Translations under genes and position numbers: made by a program
Notes under the pieces: generated by a model
Told to the model about the DNA's origin: nothing
Database searches by the model: none
Seen by the model: the letters and a program-made list of their open reading frames with translations, nothing else
Shown here: one piece after another, positions 1 to 8,585 of the stretch
Layout of the letters: each line of letters begins with the position of its first letter
How positions within the stretch are numbered: the first letter of the stretch is position 1
Assembly: GCA_016287385.1 (NCBI GenBank)
Contig: JAEEWM010000005.1
Coordinates: forward strand, 72,746-113,053
Source: Clostridiaceae bacterium
GTDB taxonomy: Bacteria > Bacillota > Clostridia > Oscillospirales > Acutalibacteraceae
Reading direction: 5' to 3'
Length of the DNA stretch: 40,308 bases

Positions 1-1
1 T

Positions 2-2158
2 TTAAGTGATGAGGCGCAGGTGAAGTCGGGCGGCGTGTTCGTACTTTCCGGCGGGCTTTCAAGCGGCTTTGAGATAACTTCAAAAAAACTGCTTGTTATA
101 ACGCACCGTTATATTTCGGCGGAGAAGCGTCGCCGCCATTTTAAGGCGGGTAAGGAAATCGGCTCGCTCGACGAAATCGAAAAGGGCGACCTTGTAGTTC
201 ACGCTATGCACGGTATCGGTGTTTTTGACGGAATAAACCGCATAACCCAATCGGGCGTCACAAAGGACTATATCAAGATAAAATACGCCGGCAGCGACGT
301 GCTTTACGTGCCGGTGACCCAACTCGACCTCGTAACAAAATATATCGGCGCTTCGGACGAGGCGAGCGTAAAGCTCAACAAGCTCGGCTCCGCCGCGTGG
401 CAGCAGACGCGCTCGCGCGTGCGCGCCGCGGTAAAGGATATGGCGGATAAGCTTACAAAACTGTACGCCAAGCGTATGGCGGCGAAGGGATACGCGTTTT
501 CACCCGATACCGACCTGCAAAACGATTTCGAGCGCCGCTTTGAATATGATGAGACCGAAGACCAGCTCCGCTGCAGTGATGAGATTAAAAACGATATGCA
601 GCGACCCGTTCCGATGGACAGACTGCTCTGCGGCGACGTCGGCTTCGGCAAGACCGAGGTCGCGCTGCGCGCCGCTTTCAAGTGCGTAAGCGAGGGTAAG
701 CAATGCGCGATGTTAGTGCCTACAACAATTCTTTCAAGTCAGCACTATAACACCGTAACACGCCGTTTCGGCGATATGCCGGTAAACGTAGAACTCTTAA
801 ACCGATTTGTAAGCGCCGGTAAACAAAGAAAAATCGTTGCGGGCATAAAATCGGGAAGAGTGGATATGGTGATAGGCACACACCGCCTTATTTCAAAGGA
901 TATTGAGTTTAAGAATATAGGACTTGTCATAATAGACGAGGAACAGCGATTCGGTGTGGCGCAAAAGGAAAAACTTAAAGAAAAATATCCGTTTGTCGAT
1001 ATACTTACCCTTTCGGCAACGCCTATTCCGCGCACGCTCAATATGGCGATGAGCGGACTGCGCGATATGTCCTCGATAGACGAGGCGCCCGCCGACAGAT
1101 ACCCGGTACAAACCTACGTTTTAGAGTATGACGCGGGCACCGTGGCTTCCGCGATAGAGCGCGAACTGCGGCGCGGCGGTCAGGTTTACTATTTGCATAA
1201 CAGGGTGGAAAGCATAGAAAACTGCGCGCTTAAACTTATGAATCTGGTGCCCGGGGCGCGTATAGGCATAGCCCACGGCAAAATGAGCGAGGATGAGCTT
1301 TCCGCCGTATGGCAGAAGCTTCTCGAACACGAAATAGATATTCTCGTTTGCACCACGATTATCGAAACCGGCGTTGACGTGCCGAACGTCAATACCCTTA
1401 TAATCGAGAACGCCGACAGAATGGGACTCGCCCAGCTTCACCAGATACGCGGCAGGGTGGGGCGGTCTCCGAGGCACGCCTACGCCTATTTCTGTTTCAG
1501 ACGCGGAAGAGAAATGTCCGAGACGGCGGCGAAGCGGCTTGAAGCTATAAAGCAGTTTACCGAATTCGGCTCGGGCTTCAAAATAGCGCTCCGCGATTTG
1601 CAGATAAGAGGAGCGGGCAGTATTCTTGGCGGCGAACAGCACGGAAACATGGAAGCGGTAGGTTACGATATGTACCTTAAACTTTTAAGCGAGGCGATAG
1701 CCCGTGAAAACGGCGAGGAGATACCCGAAAGCGAAGCCGAGTGCACTGTCGATATCGCGCTTGACGCCCATATACCCGAAAACTATATCGAATCGCTTCC
1801 GTCGCGTATCGGAATATATAAGCGTATCGCCGATATCACTGCGCGCGAAGACGCGCTCGACGTGACAGACGAGCTTTGCGACCGCTTCGGCGAGCCGCCC
1901 GCGCCTGTCATGGGGCTTATAAACGTTTCACTGCTTCGCGCAAGAGCGGCGAAAAACGGCATAACCGAAGTTAAAAACGTAAAAGGCGGTATCGCGCTTT
2001 TAACCGACGCCGTTAAAGAAGACACAGCCGCGCGGCTGGCTGAGAATCTCGGCGAGGCGTTTACGGTATCGCTGATAGGCAGACCCTCGTACGTCGTGAA
2101 ATGCGGAAAAGATGAGAAGCTCGGCGCGGTCGTCGAAAAGTTATCGCGAATACTCTAA
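2..2158 (+). CDS. mfd: Transcription-repair coupling factor Mfd (C-terminal part, 5' end outside window)
   Basis: Mfd is a DNA translocase that displaces stalled RNA polymerase and recruits UvrA for transcription-coupled repair. The frame is open to the left edge, so the gene is partial: about 718 residues are present of the usual 1,150 or so. Visible parts in order are the CarD-like RNA-polymerase-interacting domain (GDLVVHAMHGIG, near residue 55), helicase lobe 1 with Walker A (GDVGFGKTE) and the DEEQ box (IIDEEQRFG), helicase motif III (TLSATPIPR), lobe 2 with TTIIETGVDVPN and the arginine-finger motif QIRGRVGRS, and the C-terminal TRCF domain starting near PENYIESLPSR. The GTG at 20 is only an internal codon. 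The gene is followed by a separate promoter for the lipoprotein gene. Identity is very secure. Confidence 0.97.
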   Translation, partial: LSDEAQVKSGGVFVLSGGLSSGFEITSKKLLVITHRYISAEKRRRHFKAGKEIGSLDEIEKGDLVVHAMHGIGVFDGINRITQSGVTKDYIKIKYAGSDVLYVPVTQLDLVTKYIGASDEASVKLNKLGSAAWQQTRSRVRAAVKDMADKLTKLYAKRMAAKGYAFSPDTDLQNDFERRFEYDETEDQLRCSDEIKNDMQRPVPMDRLLCGDVGFGKTEVALRAAFKCVSEGKQCAMLVPTTILSSQHYNTVTRRFGDMPVNVELLNRFVSAGKQRKIVAGIKSGRVDMVIGTHRLISKDIEFKNIGLVIIDEEQRFGVAQKEKLKEKYPFVDILTLSATPIPRTLNMAMSGLRDMSSIDEAPADRYPVQTYVLEYDAGTVASAIERELRRGGQVYYLHNRVESIENCALKLMNLVPGARIGIAHGKMSEDELSAVWQKLLEHEIDILVCTTIIETGVDVPNVNTLIIENADRMGLAQLHQIRGRVGRSPRHAYAYFCFRRGREMSETAAKRLEAIKQFTEFGSGFKIALRDLQIRGAGSILGGEQHGNMEAVGYDMYLKLLSEAIARENGEEIPESEAECTVDIALDAHIPENYIESLPSRIGIYKRIADITAREDALDVTDELCDRFGEPPAPVMGLINVSLLRARAAKNGITEVKNVKGGIALLTDAVKEDTAARLAENLGEAFTVSLIGRPSYVVKCGKDEKLGAVVEKLSRIL

Positions 2159-2166
2159 AATTTATG

Positions 2167-2195
2167 TGGACATTTCGCAGGGTTTGTTATATAAT
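2167..2195 (+). promoter_or_regulatory. Sigma-A-type promoter for the lipoprotein gene
   Basis: A -35 box TGGACA (2167-2172) and a perfect -10 TATAAT (2190-2195) are separated by 17 bases in the mfd-lipoprotein gap. A GGAGGA ribosome site follows at 2223-2228, eight bases before the ATG at 2236. The lipoprotein gene can therefore be transcribed independently of mfd. Confidence 0.7.
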
Positions 2196-2235
2196 TACTT
2201 TTATAAAGTTAAAAAGTTTTTCGGAGGAATCATAA

Positions 2236-3360
2236 ATGAAAAACGTAAAGAAGATATTAAGTTTGGTTGTTGTACTGTGCCTGTGCCTTACTTTCGCGGC
2301 ATGCCACAAGAAAAACGAGACAGCCGTTAAAGTCGGCGATCTTGAGTTTTCTTCGGGGTATTATGCCTGCGTTTTCTACTTTACCGACGCCGAGGCGCGC
2401 CAGAAGGTGAGCGATGCGCTTACCGAAGCCGGCGAGAGCACCGATAATATCGATTATTCAAAGCAGAAAATCGAGGATAAGGATTACGCCGACTGGGTAA
2501 AGGACGAGACTATAAATAAGATTAAACGTATAGCCGTTTGCAAGGCGTACTGCCAAAAGAACAAGCTTGAAATAGAAGAAGCGGACGCCAACTATTCCGA
2601 GCAGTATGTAGAGTACCTTTGGGAAAACAATTACAGCGATAACAGCAAGACCGAAAACGAACACGTTTACGTAAAGAACGGTTTTTCAAAGGATACGCTT
2701 GCAACCTATTTTAACGACCTTTCTTATGAATCCCTTTACTTTGACCACGTTTTCGGCGCCGACGGTGAAAAAGCGGTGGCCGAGGATAAGATTAAAGAGG
2801 AACTTTCAACGAAATACGCCATCGCCGATATGCTCGACGCTGACTTCACCGACCTTACCGAGGAGCAGATCACCGAGAAAACCGAGCAGTTGAACGGTTA
2901 TCTTGAAGAGCTCAAAGCCGGTACGCGTACTTTTGAGGAGATTTACCATGAGTACAACGGCAGTGAGCATGAGGATACACAGCAGAACGCCGACGCGGAA
3001 GAGGGCTCGGCTCCGCTTGACAGTCACGCAAGCTTTATAGGAGCCGCCGATACCGATTACAGCAACGATAATTATGAAGAAGTCAAAGCAATGGCTGTAA
3101 ATGAAGTCAAGATAGTAGATAAGAAGGACAGCGACGACAAAGTTACCGGGAAAACGCTTATTGTTAAAAAAGATATACTCGCCGATCCGTATTATCTTAA
3201 AAACTATGATTCCATGCTTCGCCACTCGTTAGCTGATGAAGATTTTGATAAAATGATCGATGAAGATATCGAAAAGCTTGATTTCAAAGAGTACACAAAG
3301 GCGACAAAGGTTTTCACAATTAAAAAGATTTACGTGCCCGATACTTCCTCGGCAACGTGA
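2236..3360 (+). CDS. Secreted lipoprotein, PrsA/SurA-like foldase family (probable)
   Basis: A 374-residue exported lipoprotein. The N-terminus has a Lys-rich start, a hydrophobic stretch and a lipobox (LTFAAC, Cys at residue 23), so it should be anchored on the outer face of the membrane. The mature part opens with KVGDLEFSSGYYA, which resembles the first strand-helix of SurA-N/PrsA-type chaperones. It also has a helical acidic middle and a weak parvulin-like stretch (YLEELKAGTRTFEEIYHEY near residue 220). The parvulin domain is degenerate, with no clear GGxLG segment, so isomerase activity is doubtful. A PrsA-type gene next to mfd is a common clostridial arrangement, which supports a role in folding secreted proteins. 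It has its own promoter and terminator. Alternative: a lineage-specific lipoprotein without foldase activity. Confidence 0.65.
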   Translation: MKNVKKILSLVVVLCLCLTFAACHKKNETAVKVGDLEFSSGYYACVFYFTDAEARQKVSDALTEAGESTDNIDYSKQKIEDKDYADWVKDETINKIKRIAVCKAYCQKNKLEIEEADANYSEQYVEYLWENNYSDNSKTENEHVYVKNGFSKDTLATYFNDLSYESLYFDHVFGADGEKAVAEDKIKEELSTKYAIADMLDADFTDLTEEQITEKTEQLNGYLEELKAGTRTFEEIYHEYNGSEHEDTQQNADAEEGSAPLDSHASFIGAADTDYSNDNYEEVKAMAVNEVKIVDKKDSDDKVTGKTLIVKKDILADPYYLKNYDSMLRHSLADEDFDKMIDEDIEKLDFKEYTKATKVFTIKKIYVPDTSSAT

Positions 3361-3375
3361 TATGAGTAAAAAAAC

Positions 3376-3412
3376 ACCCGGCGCAGTCGTCTGACTGCGC
3401 CGGGTTTACTTA
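3376..3412 (+). terminator. Intrinsic terminator after the lipoprotein gene
   Basis: A perfect 13-bp stem (3376-3388 with 3393-3405) has a GTCT tetraloop. It is followed by a short T-containing tail and preceded by an A tract, so it may work on both strands. Confidence 0.85.
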
Positions 3413-3420
3413 TACGGCTC

Positions 3421-3449
3421 TTGACTGTCGGGCAAATTTTTAGTATAAT
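3421..3449 (+). promoter_or_regulatory. Consensus sigma-A promoter for the LRR-dockerin gene
   Basis: TTGACT (3421-3426), a 17-base spacer and TATAAT (3444-3449). The box lies directly after the previous terminator. Transcription would start near 3456, which rules out any start codon at 3421 for the downstream gene. Confidence 0.85.
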
Positions 3450-3483
3450 CATCTTGCAGACATATGTCAAAGGTGGGCTCGAT

Positions 3484-4650
3484 TTGAAAAGAACAACAAA
3501 ACTTTTTGCGATTCTGCTCGTTTTTGCCGTAGCTTTTTCGTGCCTTTGCACTATGGGCGCGACGGCGGATGAAGAGGGCGTTTTTACTTATTATATCGCC
3601 GATAACGCGGCGGTTTTGACCGATGTAAAAAACACTGCCGCGGGCGAAGTGACAGTGCCTGATACGCTGGGCGGAGCGCCGGTTAGAATGATAGACGGCG
3701 CGTTTCGCAACAAGACGAGGATAACCTCTGTCGTTTTGCCCGATTCCGTTACTGTAATCGCACAGAATTCGTTTGCGTATTGCAGCGCTCTCAAAACCGT
3801 GGATTTCGGCAACGGACTCATTTCCGTAAAAGAGGCGGCGTTCAGCGGTTGTGTATCGCTTACTGGTATTGAATTGCCCGATACGCTGACCGAGCTCGGA
3901 CCGTATTCGTTTTCATGGTGTGAAAAGCTCGTTTCGGTCAAGCTTTCAAATTCTCTTAAAATAATTGATAAAGGCACTTTTTCCGGGTGCGCCGTGCTCG
4001 GCTATGTTGAAATACCGGAAAGTGTGCGTTATATCAGGCAGGACGCTTTCGGCCAGACGAAATATGCGGAAGATCCTTCAAACTGGGAAGACGGCATGCT
4101 TTATATGGGTCATTATCTTTTGGCGGTAAAGACCGATGTTTCCGGCCTTTGCGAAATAAAACCGGGGACTAAAACTGTTGCCGACAGAGCGTTCAGTATG
4201 TGCGAACAGATAACCGGGGTCGCTTTTTACGACGATATCATAAATATCGGCGAAGCCGCTTTTTACGGCTGCAAGCATATAACCGACGTGTTTTATTCGG
4301 GCGACGTAGCGAAGCATAAAAAGCTTGAAATCGGTAAAAATAACAACTATTTAAACAACGCGCTCTGGCATTACTATTATCAGCCGGGCGTAAAGGAGTA
4401 TATGCCGGGTGACGTAAACGGTGACGACAGGGTCAATAACAAGGACCTTCTGCGTCTTATGAAGTATCTTTCCGACTGGGACGTTGAGGTGATGGAAACA
4501 GTGCTTGACGTCAACGGCGACGGTTCGGTCAACAATAAGGACCTCACAAGACTGCACCAGTATCTTTCCGGGTGGGACGTTAAGATTTATTCGCTGAACG
4601 TCGGATATGAAGTGGGCGGCGACGATCACGGACCGGCGATCGGCTTCTGA
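3484..4650 (+). CDS. Secreted leucine-rich-repeat (BspA-like, LRR_5) protein with C-terminal type I dockerin
   Basis: A 388-residue secreted protein. The TTG start at 3484 is chosen because AGGTGGG lies just upstream and the longer frame would begin inside the promoter. A signal peptide occupies about residues 1-27 (hydrophobic AILLVFAVAFSCL). Residues about 40-270 are BspA/LRR_5-type repeats with recurring units such as GAFRNKTRITSVVLPDSV and AAFSGCVSLTGIELPDTL. The C-terminus (about 309-368) is a type I dockerin with two calcium-loop repeats (GDVNGDDRVNNKDL and LDVNGDGSVNNKDL). Dockerins bind cohesins, so the protein may be docked on a cellulosome-like or surface scaffold. The LRR part suggests adhesion or ligand binding. 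No catalytic domain is visible. It is a single-gene transcription unit. Confidence 0.9.
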   Translation: MKRTTKLFAILLVFAVAFSCLCTMGATADEEGVFTYYIADNAAVLTDVKNTAAGEVTVPDTLGGAPVRMIDGAFRNKTRITSVVLPDSVTVIAQNSFAYCSALKTVDFGNGLISVKEAAFSGCVSLTGIELPDTLTELGPYSFSWCEKLVSVKLSNSLKIIDKGTFSGCAVLGYVEIPESVRYIRQDAFGQTKYAEDPSNWEDGMLYMGHYLLAVKTDVSGLCEIKPGTKTVADRAFSMCEQITGVAFYDDIINIGEAAFYGCKHITDVFYSGDVAKHKKLEIGKNNNYLNNALWHYYYQPGVKEYMPGDVNGDDRVNNKDLLRLMKYLSDWDVEVMETVLDVNGDGSVNNKDLTRLHQYLSGWDVKIYSLNVGYEVGGDDHGPAIGF

Positions 4651-4718
4651 TGTTTTAATACGCGTTATATAAAAAACGGCGCCGCCGGCTCGGCGCTCCT
4701 ATAAAACGGATGAATAAT

Positions 4719-4757
4719 CGGCTGAAGAAGGGAAAAGACCTTTTTCAGCCGTTTTTT
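4719..4757 (+). terminator. Intrinsic terminator between LRR-dockerin and collagen-like genes
   Basis: A 13-bp stem (4719-4731 with 4739-4751, one G-T type pair), a seven-base loop and a run of six T (4752-4757). Confidence 0.85.
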
Positions 4758-4830
4758 ATTTGATATTGTCGGTGAATGTCGCGGATTTACCCTCTAAAAT
4801 GCAAGCGGCTGTGCAAAAAGGAGGGAAACT

Positions 4831-6111
4831 ATGATAATTTCCAAAGTAAACAATCAAACCCTTACGCTGCTTTACGACGGCGTCGTATCGGACAGCGTAA
4901 AGTATCTTAAAATAAGGTTTGAGTTCAGCGGCGAGTGGGACGGCTGCGCAAAAACCGCGATTTTTTCCCGCGAGGACGGGCAGAACACGTTTTCGGTCCT
5001 TTTAGAGGACGGCGAGCCGCTGTACCTCGGCGACGGCGTCTGCCTTGTGCCGCACGAAGTCATAAAAGCGCCGGCGTTTACCGTTTCGGTATTCGGTATA
5101 AGAGGTGACAGCGTTATAACCGCCGACGCAAAGCGGGTCATAGTCAAGGAAAGCGGATACCGTCAGGGCGAAACGCCGCCGGAGCCCACACCGAGCGAAT
5201 ATGAGCGCATAGCCGCCGTTGCTTCCGCGGCGGTGAGCACGGCGCAATCGGTAAGAACCGACGCCGACAACGGCGTATTTAAGGGCGACAAGGGCGATAA
5301 AGGCGATAAGGGCGACACCGGCGACCCGTTTACCTATGCCGATTTCACGCCTGAACAGCTCGCCGCCTTAAAGGGTGAAAAAGGCGACAAGGGCGACAAG
5401 GGTAATACGGGCGCTACTCCGGAGATAAGCGCCAACGCCGAGGTATCTATGTCAAAAGGTACGCCTTATGTAAACGTCGTGAAAGAAGTCGACAGTTTGG
5501 GAAATACAACTTTTACTTTTTCGTTTGGCGGTGTTAAAGGCGAAGATGGAGAAACCGGACCGGCGGCGGTAATTGACACGCATTATAATCCGGAAAGTGA
5601 TAATGCGCAGAGCGGCGGAGCGGTTGCCGAAGCGGTATCGCCTAAACAAAACAGGTGGCGTAAAATTGCTGATGTGACTGTTACAAATCAAACGGAAGCA
5701 AGGTATTTCACATTCAGTACCGATACCGAAAACAAACCGTTTGTGCTCAAACAGGCGCGCATATATGTATACTGCCCGGCGGAAGCCGGACTTACCACCG
5801 CCACAAACGGATACGTTTATCTTTCGAGTGACGCGCACGTCACGTATAACGTGCATTACGGCGTAGTTACATGGAAGGACGGCGCGACCGACTGTAACTT
5901 TATCGGTGAGGTTTTTGCCTTTGATAACGCGCCCGCTTATATGCGGTACGTCGATAAGGCGGCGAATTCAACCGTGAATCCGGCGAGTCTGAAGATGAGT
6001 CTTGGCTCTCCCGCTACGGTATACGGACAGATACAGGGAATAAGAGTGCTGCTTAATTCCGGTAATTTTATAGCCGGTACCCGTATTGTCATAGACGGTC
6101 TTGACAAGTAA
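4831..6111 (+). CDS. Collagen-like, phage-tail-fibre-like protein
   Basis: A 426-residue protein with a strong AAGGAGGG ribosome site before the ATG. Three parts are visible. An N-terminal beta-rich domain (1-118) starts [17 protein letters not shown]. The middle has Gly-X-Y collagen-like runs at about 151-165 and 181-197 and a short one near 237-246. The C-terminal domain (about 272-426) is a beta-rich putative receptor-binding or capping domain. The motif [12 protein letters not shown] just before it is typical of trimerising phage tail-fibre or baseplate proteins. There is no signal peptide or sortase motif, and no other phage gene nearby. It is flanked by terminators on both sides, so it is transcribed alone. 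It may be a domesticated phage fibre or a surface fibre exported by an unknown route. Function is not established. Confidence 0.75.
   Translation: MIISKVNNQTLTLLYDGVVSDSVKYLKIRFEFSGEWDGCAKTAIFSREDGQNTFSVLLEDGEPLYLGDGVCLVPHEVIKAPAFTVSVFGIRGDSVITADAKRVIVKESGYRQGETPPEPTPSEYERIAAVASAAVSTAQSVRTDADNGVFKGDKGDKGDKGDTGDPFTYADFTPEQLAALKGEKGDKGDKGNTGATPEISANAEVSMSKGTPYVNVVKEVDSLGNTTFTFSFGGVKGEDGETGPAAVIDTHYNPESDNAQSGGAVAEAVSPKQNRWRKIADVTVTNQTEARYFTFSTDTENKPFVLKQARIYVYCPAEAGLTTATNGYVYLSSDAHVTYNVHYGVVTWKDGATDCNFIGEVFAFDNAPAYMRYVDKAANSTVNPASLKMSLGSPATVYGQIQGIRVLLNSGNFIAGTRIVIDGLDK
5281..5415 (+). repeat. Collagen-like GDK/GEK triplet repeats within the coding sequence
   Basis: Two clusters of 9-base units encoding G-D-K, G-E-K, G-D-T and similar triplets lie at about 5281-5325 and 5371-5415, with a non-repetitive spacer between. 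Such Gly-X-Y tracts form trimeric collagen helices and are prone to length variation by slippage. Confidence 0.85.
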
Positions 6112-6127
6112 AACAGGGGTTTTTACG

Positions 6128-6161
6128 CGGGTGAGCGGATGTATCCGCCCACCCGTTTTTT
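6128..6161 (+). terminator. Intrinsic terminator after the collagen-like gene
   Basis: A 12-bp stem (6128-6139 with 6144-6155, one mismatch), a TGTA loop and six T residues. It separates the orphan fibre gene from the polysaccharide locus. Confidence 0.85.
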
Positions 6162-6175
6162 GCCCGATATTGTTA

Positions 6176-6204
6176 TTGACGAACATTTCCGGCCGTGGTA
6201 TAAT
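6176..6204 (+). promoter_or_regulatory. Consensus sigma-A promoter of the polysaccharide locus
   Basis: TTGACG (6176-6181), a 17-base spacer and TATAAT (6199-6204), 40 bases before the first gene. No obvious operator or antiterminator leader lies between it and the start codon at 6245. Confidence 0.85.
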
Positions 6205-6244
6205 GTATTTGTAGTAATATGCCCGAAAGGAATGAAACTTTATA

Positions 6245-7414
6245 ATGTTTGAGAGTGTTAAATGGAAAGAAAACGGAAAGTTAAAGCTTTGTATCATAGT
6301 GGGTACGCGACCTGAAATTATACGTCTTGCCGCGGTTATAAACAAGTGCAGAAAGTATTTTGATACCATTCTCGTCCATACGGGGCAAAACTATGATTAT
6401 ACCTTAAACGGAGTATTTTTCAAAGATTTGAAGCTTGCCGATCCGGACGTTTATCTTGACGCCGTGGGAAACGATCTCGGCGAGACGATGGGCAATATAA
6501 TCGCAAAATCTTATGAACTGATGGCTGAAATAAAACCGGATGGCGTTCTGGTGCTCGGCGATACCAACAGCTGTCTTTCGGTAATAGGCGCGAAGCGGCT
6601 TCACATACCGATTTTTCACATGGAAGCGGGCAACCGCTGCAAGGACGAGTGCCTGCCCGAGGAAACAAACCGCAGAATAGTCGATATCATTTCCGACGTT
6701 AACCTCGCATACAGCGAGCACGCCCGCCGCTATCTTGCCGAGTGCGGTCTGCCCAAGGAGCGCACCTACGTTACCGGCTCGCCCATGGCGGAAGTGCTGC
6801 ACGAAAACTTAACGGAAATCGAAAACAGCGACGTTCACGCCCGCCTCGGACTGACAAAGGGAAAATATATACTCCTTTCCGCTCACAGAGAGGAGAACAT
6901 AGATACCGAAAAGAATTTTTTGTCGCTTTTCGGCGCGATAAACAAAATGGCGCAGAAGTACGATATGCCCGTGCTTTATTCCTGCCATCCGCGTTCCAAG
7001 AAACGTCTTGAAGCCACCGGATTCAAGCTTGACAGCCGCGTAATAATGCACGAGCCGCTCGGTTTCCACGATTATAACTGCTTGCAGATGAACGCGTTTT
7101 GCGTTGTTTCCGACAGCGGCACCCTGCCCGAGGAAAGCAGTTTCTTCACCTCGATAGGTAAGCCGTTTCCGGCTGTCTGCATAAGAACGTCGACAGAGCG
7201 CCCGGAGGCGCTTGACAAGGCGTGCTTTATAATATCGGGTATCGATGAAAAAGGACTTTTGCAATCGGTCGATACCGCGGTGGAGATGAATAAAAACGGC
7301 GATATCGGTATACCCGTGCCGGTATATACCGACGAAAATGTTTCGGTAAAGGTCGTAAAGATTATTCAGTCATACGTCGGTATAGTCAATAAGATGGTGT
7401 GGAGAAAGTCATAA
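6245..7414 (+). CDS. capG: Non-hydrolysing UDP-N-acetylhexosamine 2-epimerase, CapG/FnlC type (UDP-L-FucNAc synthesis)
   Basis: A 389-residue cytosolic epimerase of the WecB fold. Visible signatures are GTRPEIIRL near the N-terminus, HTGQNYDY, LVLGDTNSCLS, HMEAGNRC, PEETNRRIVD, SAHREEN and SDSGTLPEESS. Features such as GDTNSC, EAGNRC and the C-terminal SYVGIVNKMVWR pattern resemble the CapG/FnlC subgroup rather than plain UDP-GlcNAc 2-epimerase. CapG/FnlC converts UDP-2-acetamido-2,6-dideoxy-L-talose to UDP-L-FucNAc. The CapF-type partner lies two genes downstream in the same transcription unit, which supports this choice. No CapE/FnlA (first enzyme) is present in the window. The start at 6245 has a modest AAAGGAA site about ten bases upstream. 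WecB (UDP-ManNAc synthesis) is the alternative. Confidence 0.88.
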   Translation: MFESVKWKENGKLKLCIIVGTRPEIIRLAAVINKCRKYFDTILVHTGQNYDYTLNGVFFKDLKLADPDVYLDAVGNDLGETMGNIIAKSYELMAEIKPDGVLVLGDTNSCLSVIGAKRLHIPIFHMEAGNRCKDECLPEETNRRIVDIISDVNLAYSEHARRYLAECGLPKERTYVTGSPMAEVLHENLTEIENSDVHARLGLTKGKYILLSAHREENIDTEKNFLSLFGAINKMAQKYDMPVLYSCHPRSKKRLEATGFKLDSRVIMHEPLGFHDYNCLQMNAFCVVSDSGTLPEESSFFTSIGKPFPAVCIRTSTERPEALDKACFIISGIDEKGLLQSVDTAVEMNKNGDIGIPVPVYTDENVSVKVVKIIQSYVGIVNKMVWRKS

Positions 7415-7415
7415 G

Positions 7416-8585
7416 ATGGCGGATTATGAGAATAGCGCCCGACTTTTAGTCGCGCTTGTTAAATGTGCGATAACCGGCGAGAGTCCGCCTTCAGGCATCG
7501 ACTATGAAAATTATTTCAGGGAAATAATGCGTCTCGGTGCTTATCATCAGGTGGCGCATCTTGCCGCATATACGCTTATAAGCAGGGACCTTCTGAAAGA
7601 CGCGGAGCATATAAAATCGGCACAAAAGTATATTCGCGAGGCATCTTACAGAGATACCAAGAATAAATATACTTTGCAAACCGCGAAGGATATTTTTGAG
7701 GAAAACGGCGTACCGTATATGGCTTTGAAGGGTGCGCTCGTTAAGAATTACTATCCCGAAAGCTGGATGCGCTCAAGCTGTGATATTGACATACTTGTTA
7801 AAAAGCAGGATTTTAGCAGGGCGGCGGCGCTTCTTGAGAGCAACGGCTTTAAGCGCGACAGCAACCTGAATTTTCATGATATTTCACTGCTTTATGACGA
7901 TACGAATCTCGAACTGCATTTCAGTATATGTGAAAATATAAAAAGTATTGACTCAATGCTTAAAAACGTGTGGGATTATGCCTGCAAGACAGAAGGCTGC
8001 GAATACGCGGAAGACAGGGATTTCTTCGTTTTCCACCATATAGCCCATATGTCATACCACTTTCTGGCAGGCGGCTGCGGGATACGTCCGTTTCTTGACT
8101 ACTGGATACTTCGGCGGGCAAATTTTTTTGATTTTGAAAAGGTAAAAGAGCTTTGTGAAAAGGCGCAGCTTGCCGATTTTTACGCTGCTGTGGTGCGGCT
8201 TGTCGACGTATGGTTTGAGGGCGCGGAATATAACGAAGTAACATACAGGATGAAGGAATATATTGTGACCGGCGGCGCGTACGGATATTATCCGAATAAC
8301 GCGGCGGCGGAAACTATAAGAAACGGGGGTAAGCGGCGCCAGGTATTCGCCATTGCTTTCCCTCCTTACAGAAATATGCGCGTGCTTTATCCCGTGCTTA
8401 ATCGCGCCCCCGTACTGCTTCCGTTTTGCTACGTTTACCGCGTTTTCCAGAAAACGATCGGCAAAAACAGCCGTAACGCGAAGAAAAAATACCGGATAAT
8501 TAAAGGACAGGACAATGAATTTATAAAAGAGGTCGCGGCTCTTATGAAATTGCTTGATCTCGATACAAAGAAAGGCGGAGACTGA
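7416..8585 (+). CDS. Nucleotidyltransferase-family protein (NTP_transf_5-like)
   Basis: A 389-residue protein, one base after the previous stop and overlapping the next start in TGATG, so translation is coupled on both sides. The core motif is GVPYMALKGALVKNYYPES followed by SSCDIDILV (residues about 100-127). This matches the KG...DxD arrangement of the uncharacterised nucleotidyltransferase family often found in capsule and exopolysaccharide loci. The rest is mostly helical, with HHIAHMSYHF near residue 205-217. There is no signal peptide. The substrate is unknown. Its position between the two L-FucNAc genes suggests a role in sugar or phosphate modification of the same glycan, which is inference. 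Confidence 0.8.
   Translation: MADYENSARLLVALVKCAITGESPPSGIDYENYFREIMRLGAYHQVAHLAAYTLISRDLLKDAEHIKSAQKYIREASYRDTKNKYTLQTAKDIFEENGVPYMALKGALVKNYYPESWMRSSCDIDILVKKQDFSRAAALLESNGFKRDSNLNFHDISLLYDDTNLELHFSICENIKSIDSMLKNVWDYACKTEGCEYAEDRDFFVFHHIAHMSYHFLAGGCGIRPFLDYWILRRANFFDFEKVKELCEKAQLADFYAAVVRLVDVWFEGAEYNEVTYRMKEYIVTGGAYGYYPNNAAAETIRNGGKRRQVFAIAFPPYRNMRVLYPVLNRAPVLLPFCYVYRVFQKTIGKNSRNAKKKYRIIKGQDNEFIKEVAALMKLLDLDTKKGGD

Noticed and set aside
3421-3483. Start of the LRR-dockerin protein at 3421
   Set aside because: This TTG is the -35 box of a consensus promoter, and the signal peptide and ribosome site fit TTG 3484.
5281-5415. CRISPR-like or satellite repeats
   Set aside because: The repeat units are 9 bases, in frame, and encode Gly-X-Y triplets of a collagen-like protein.
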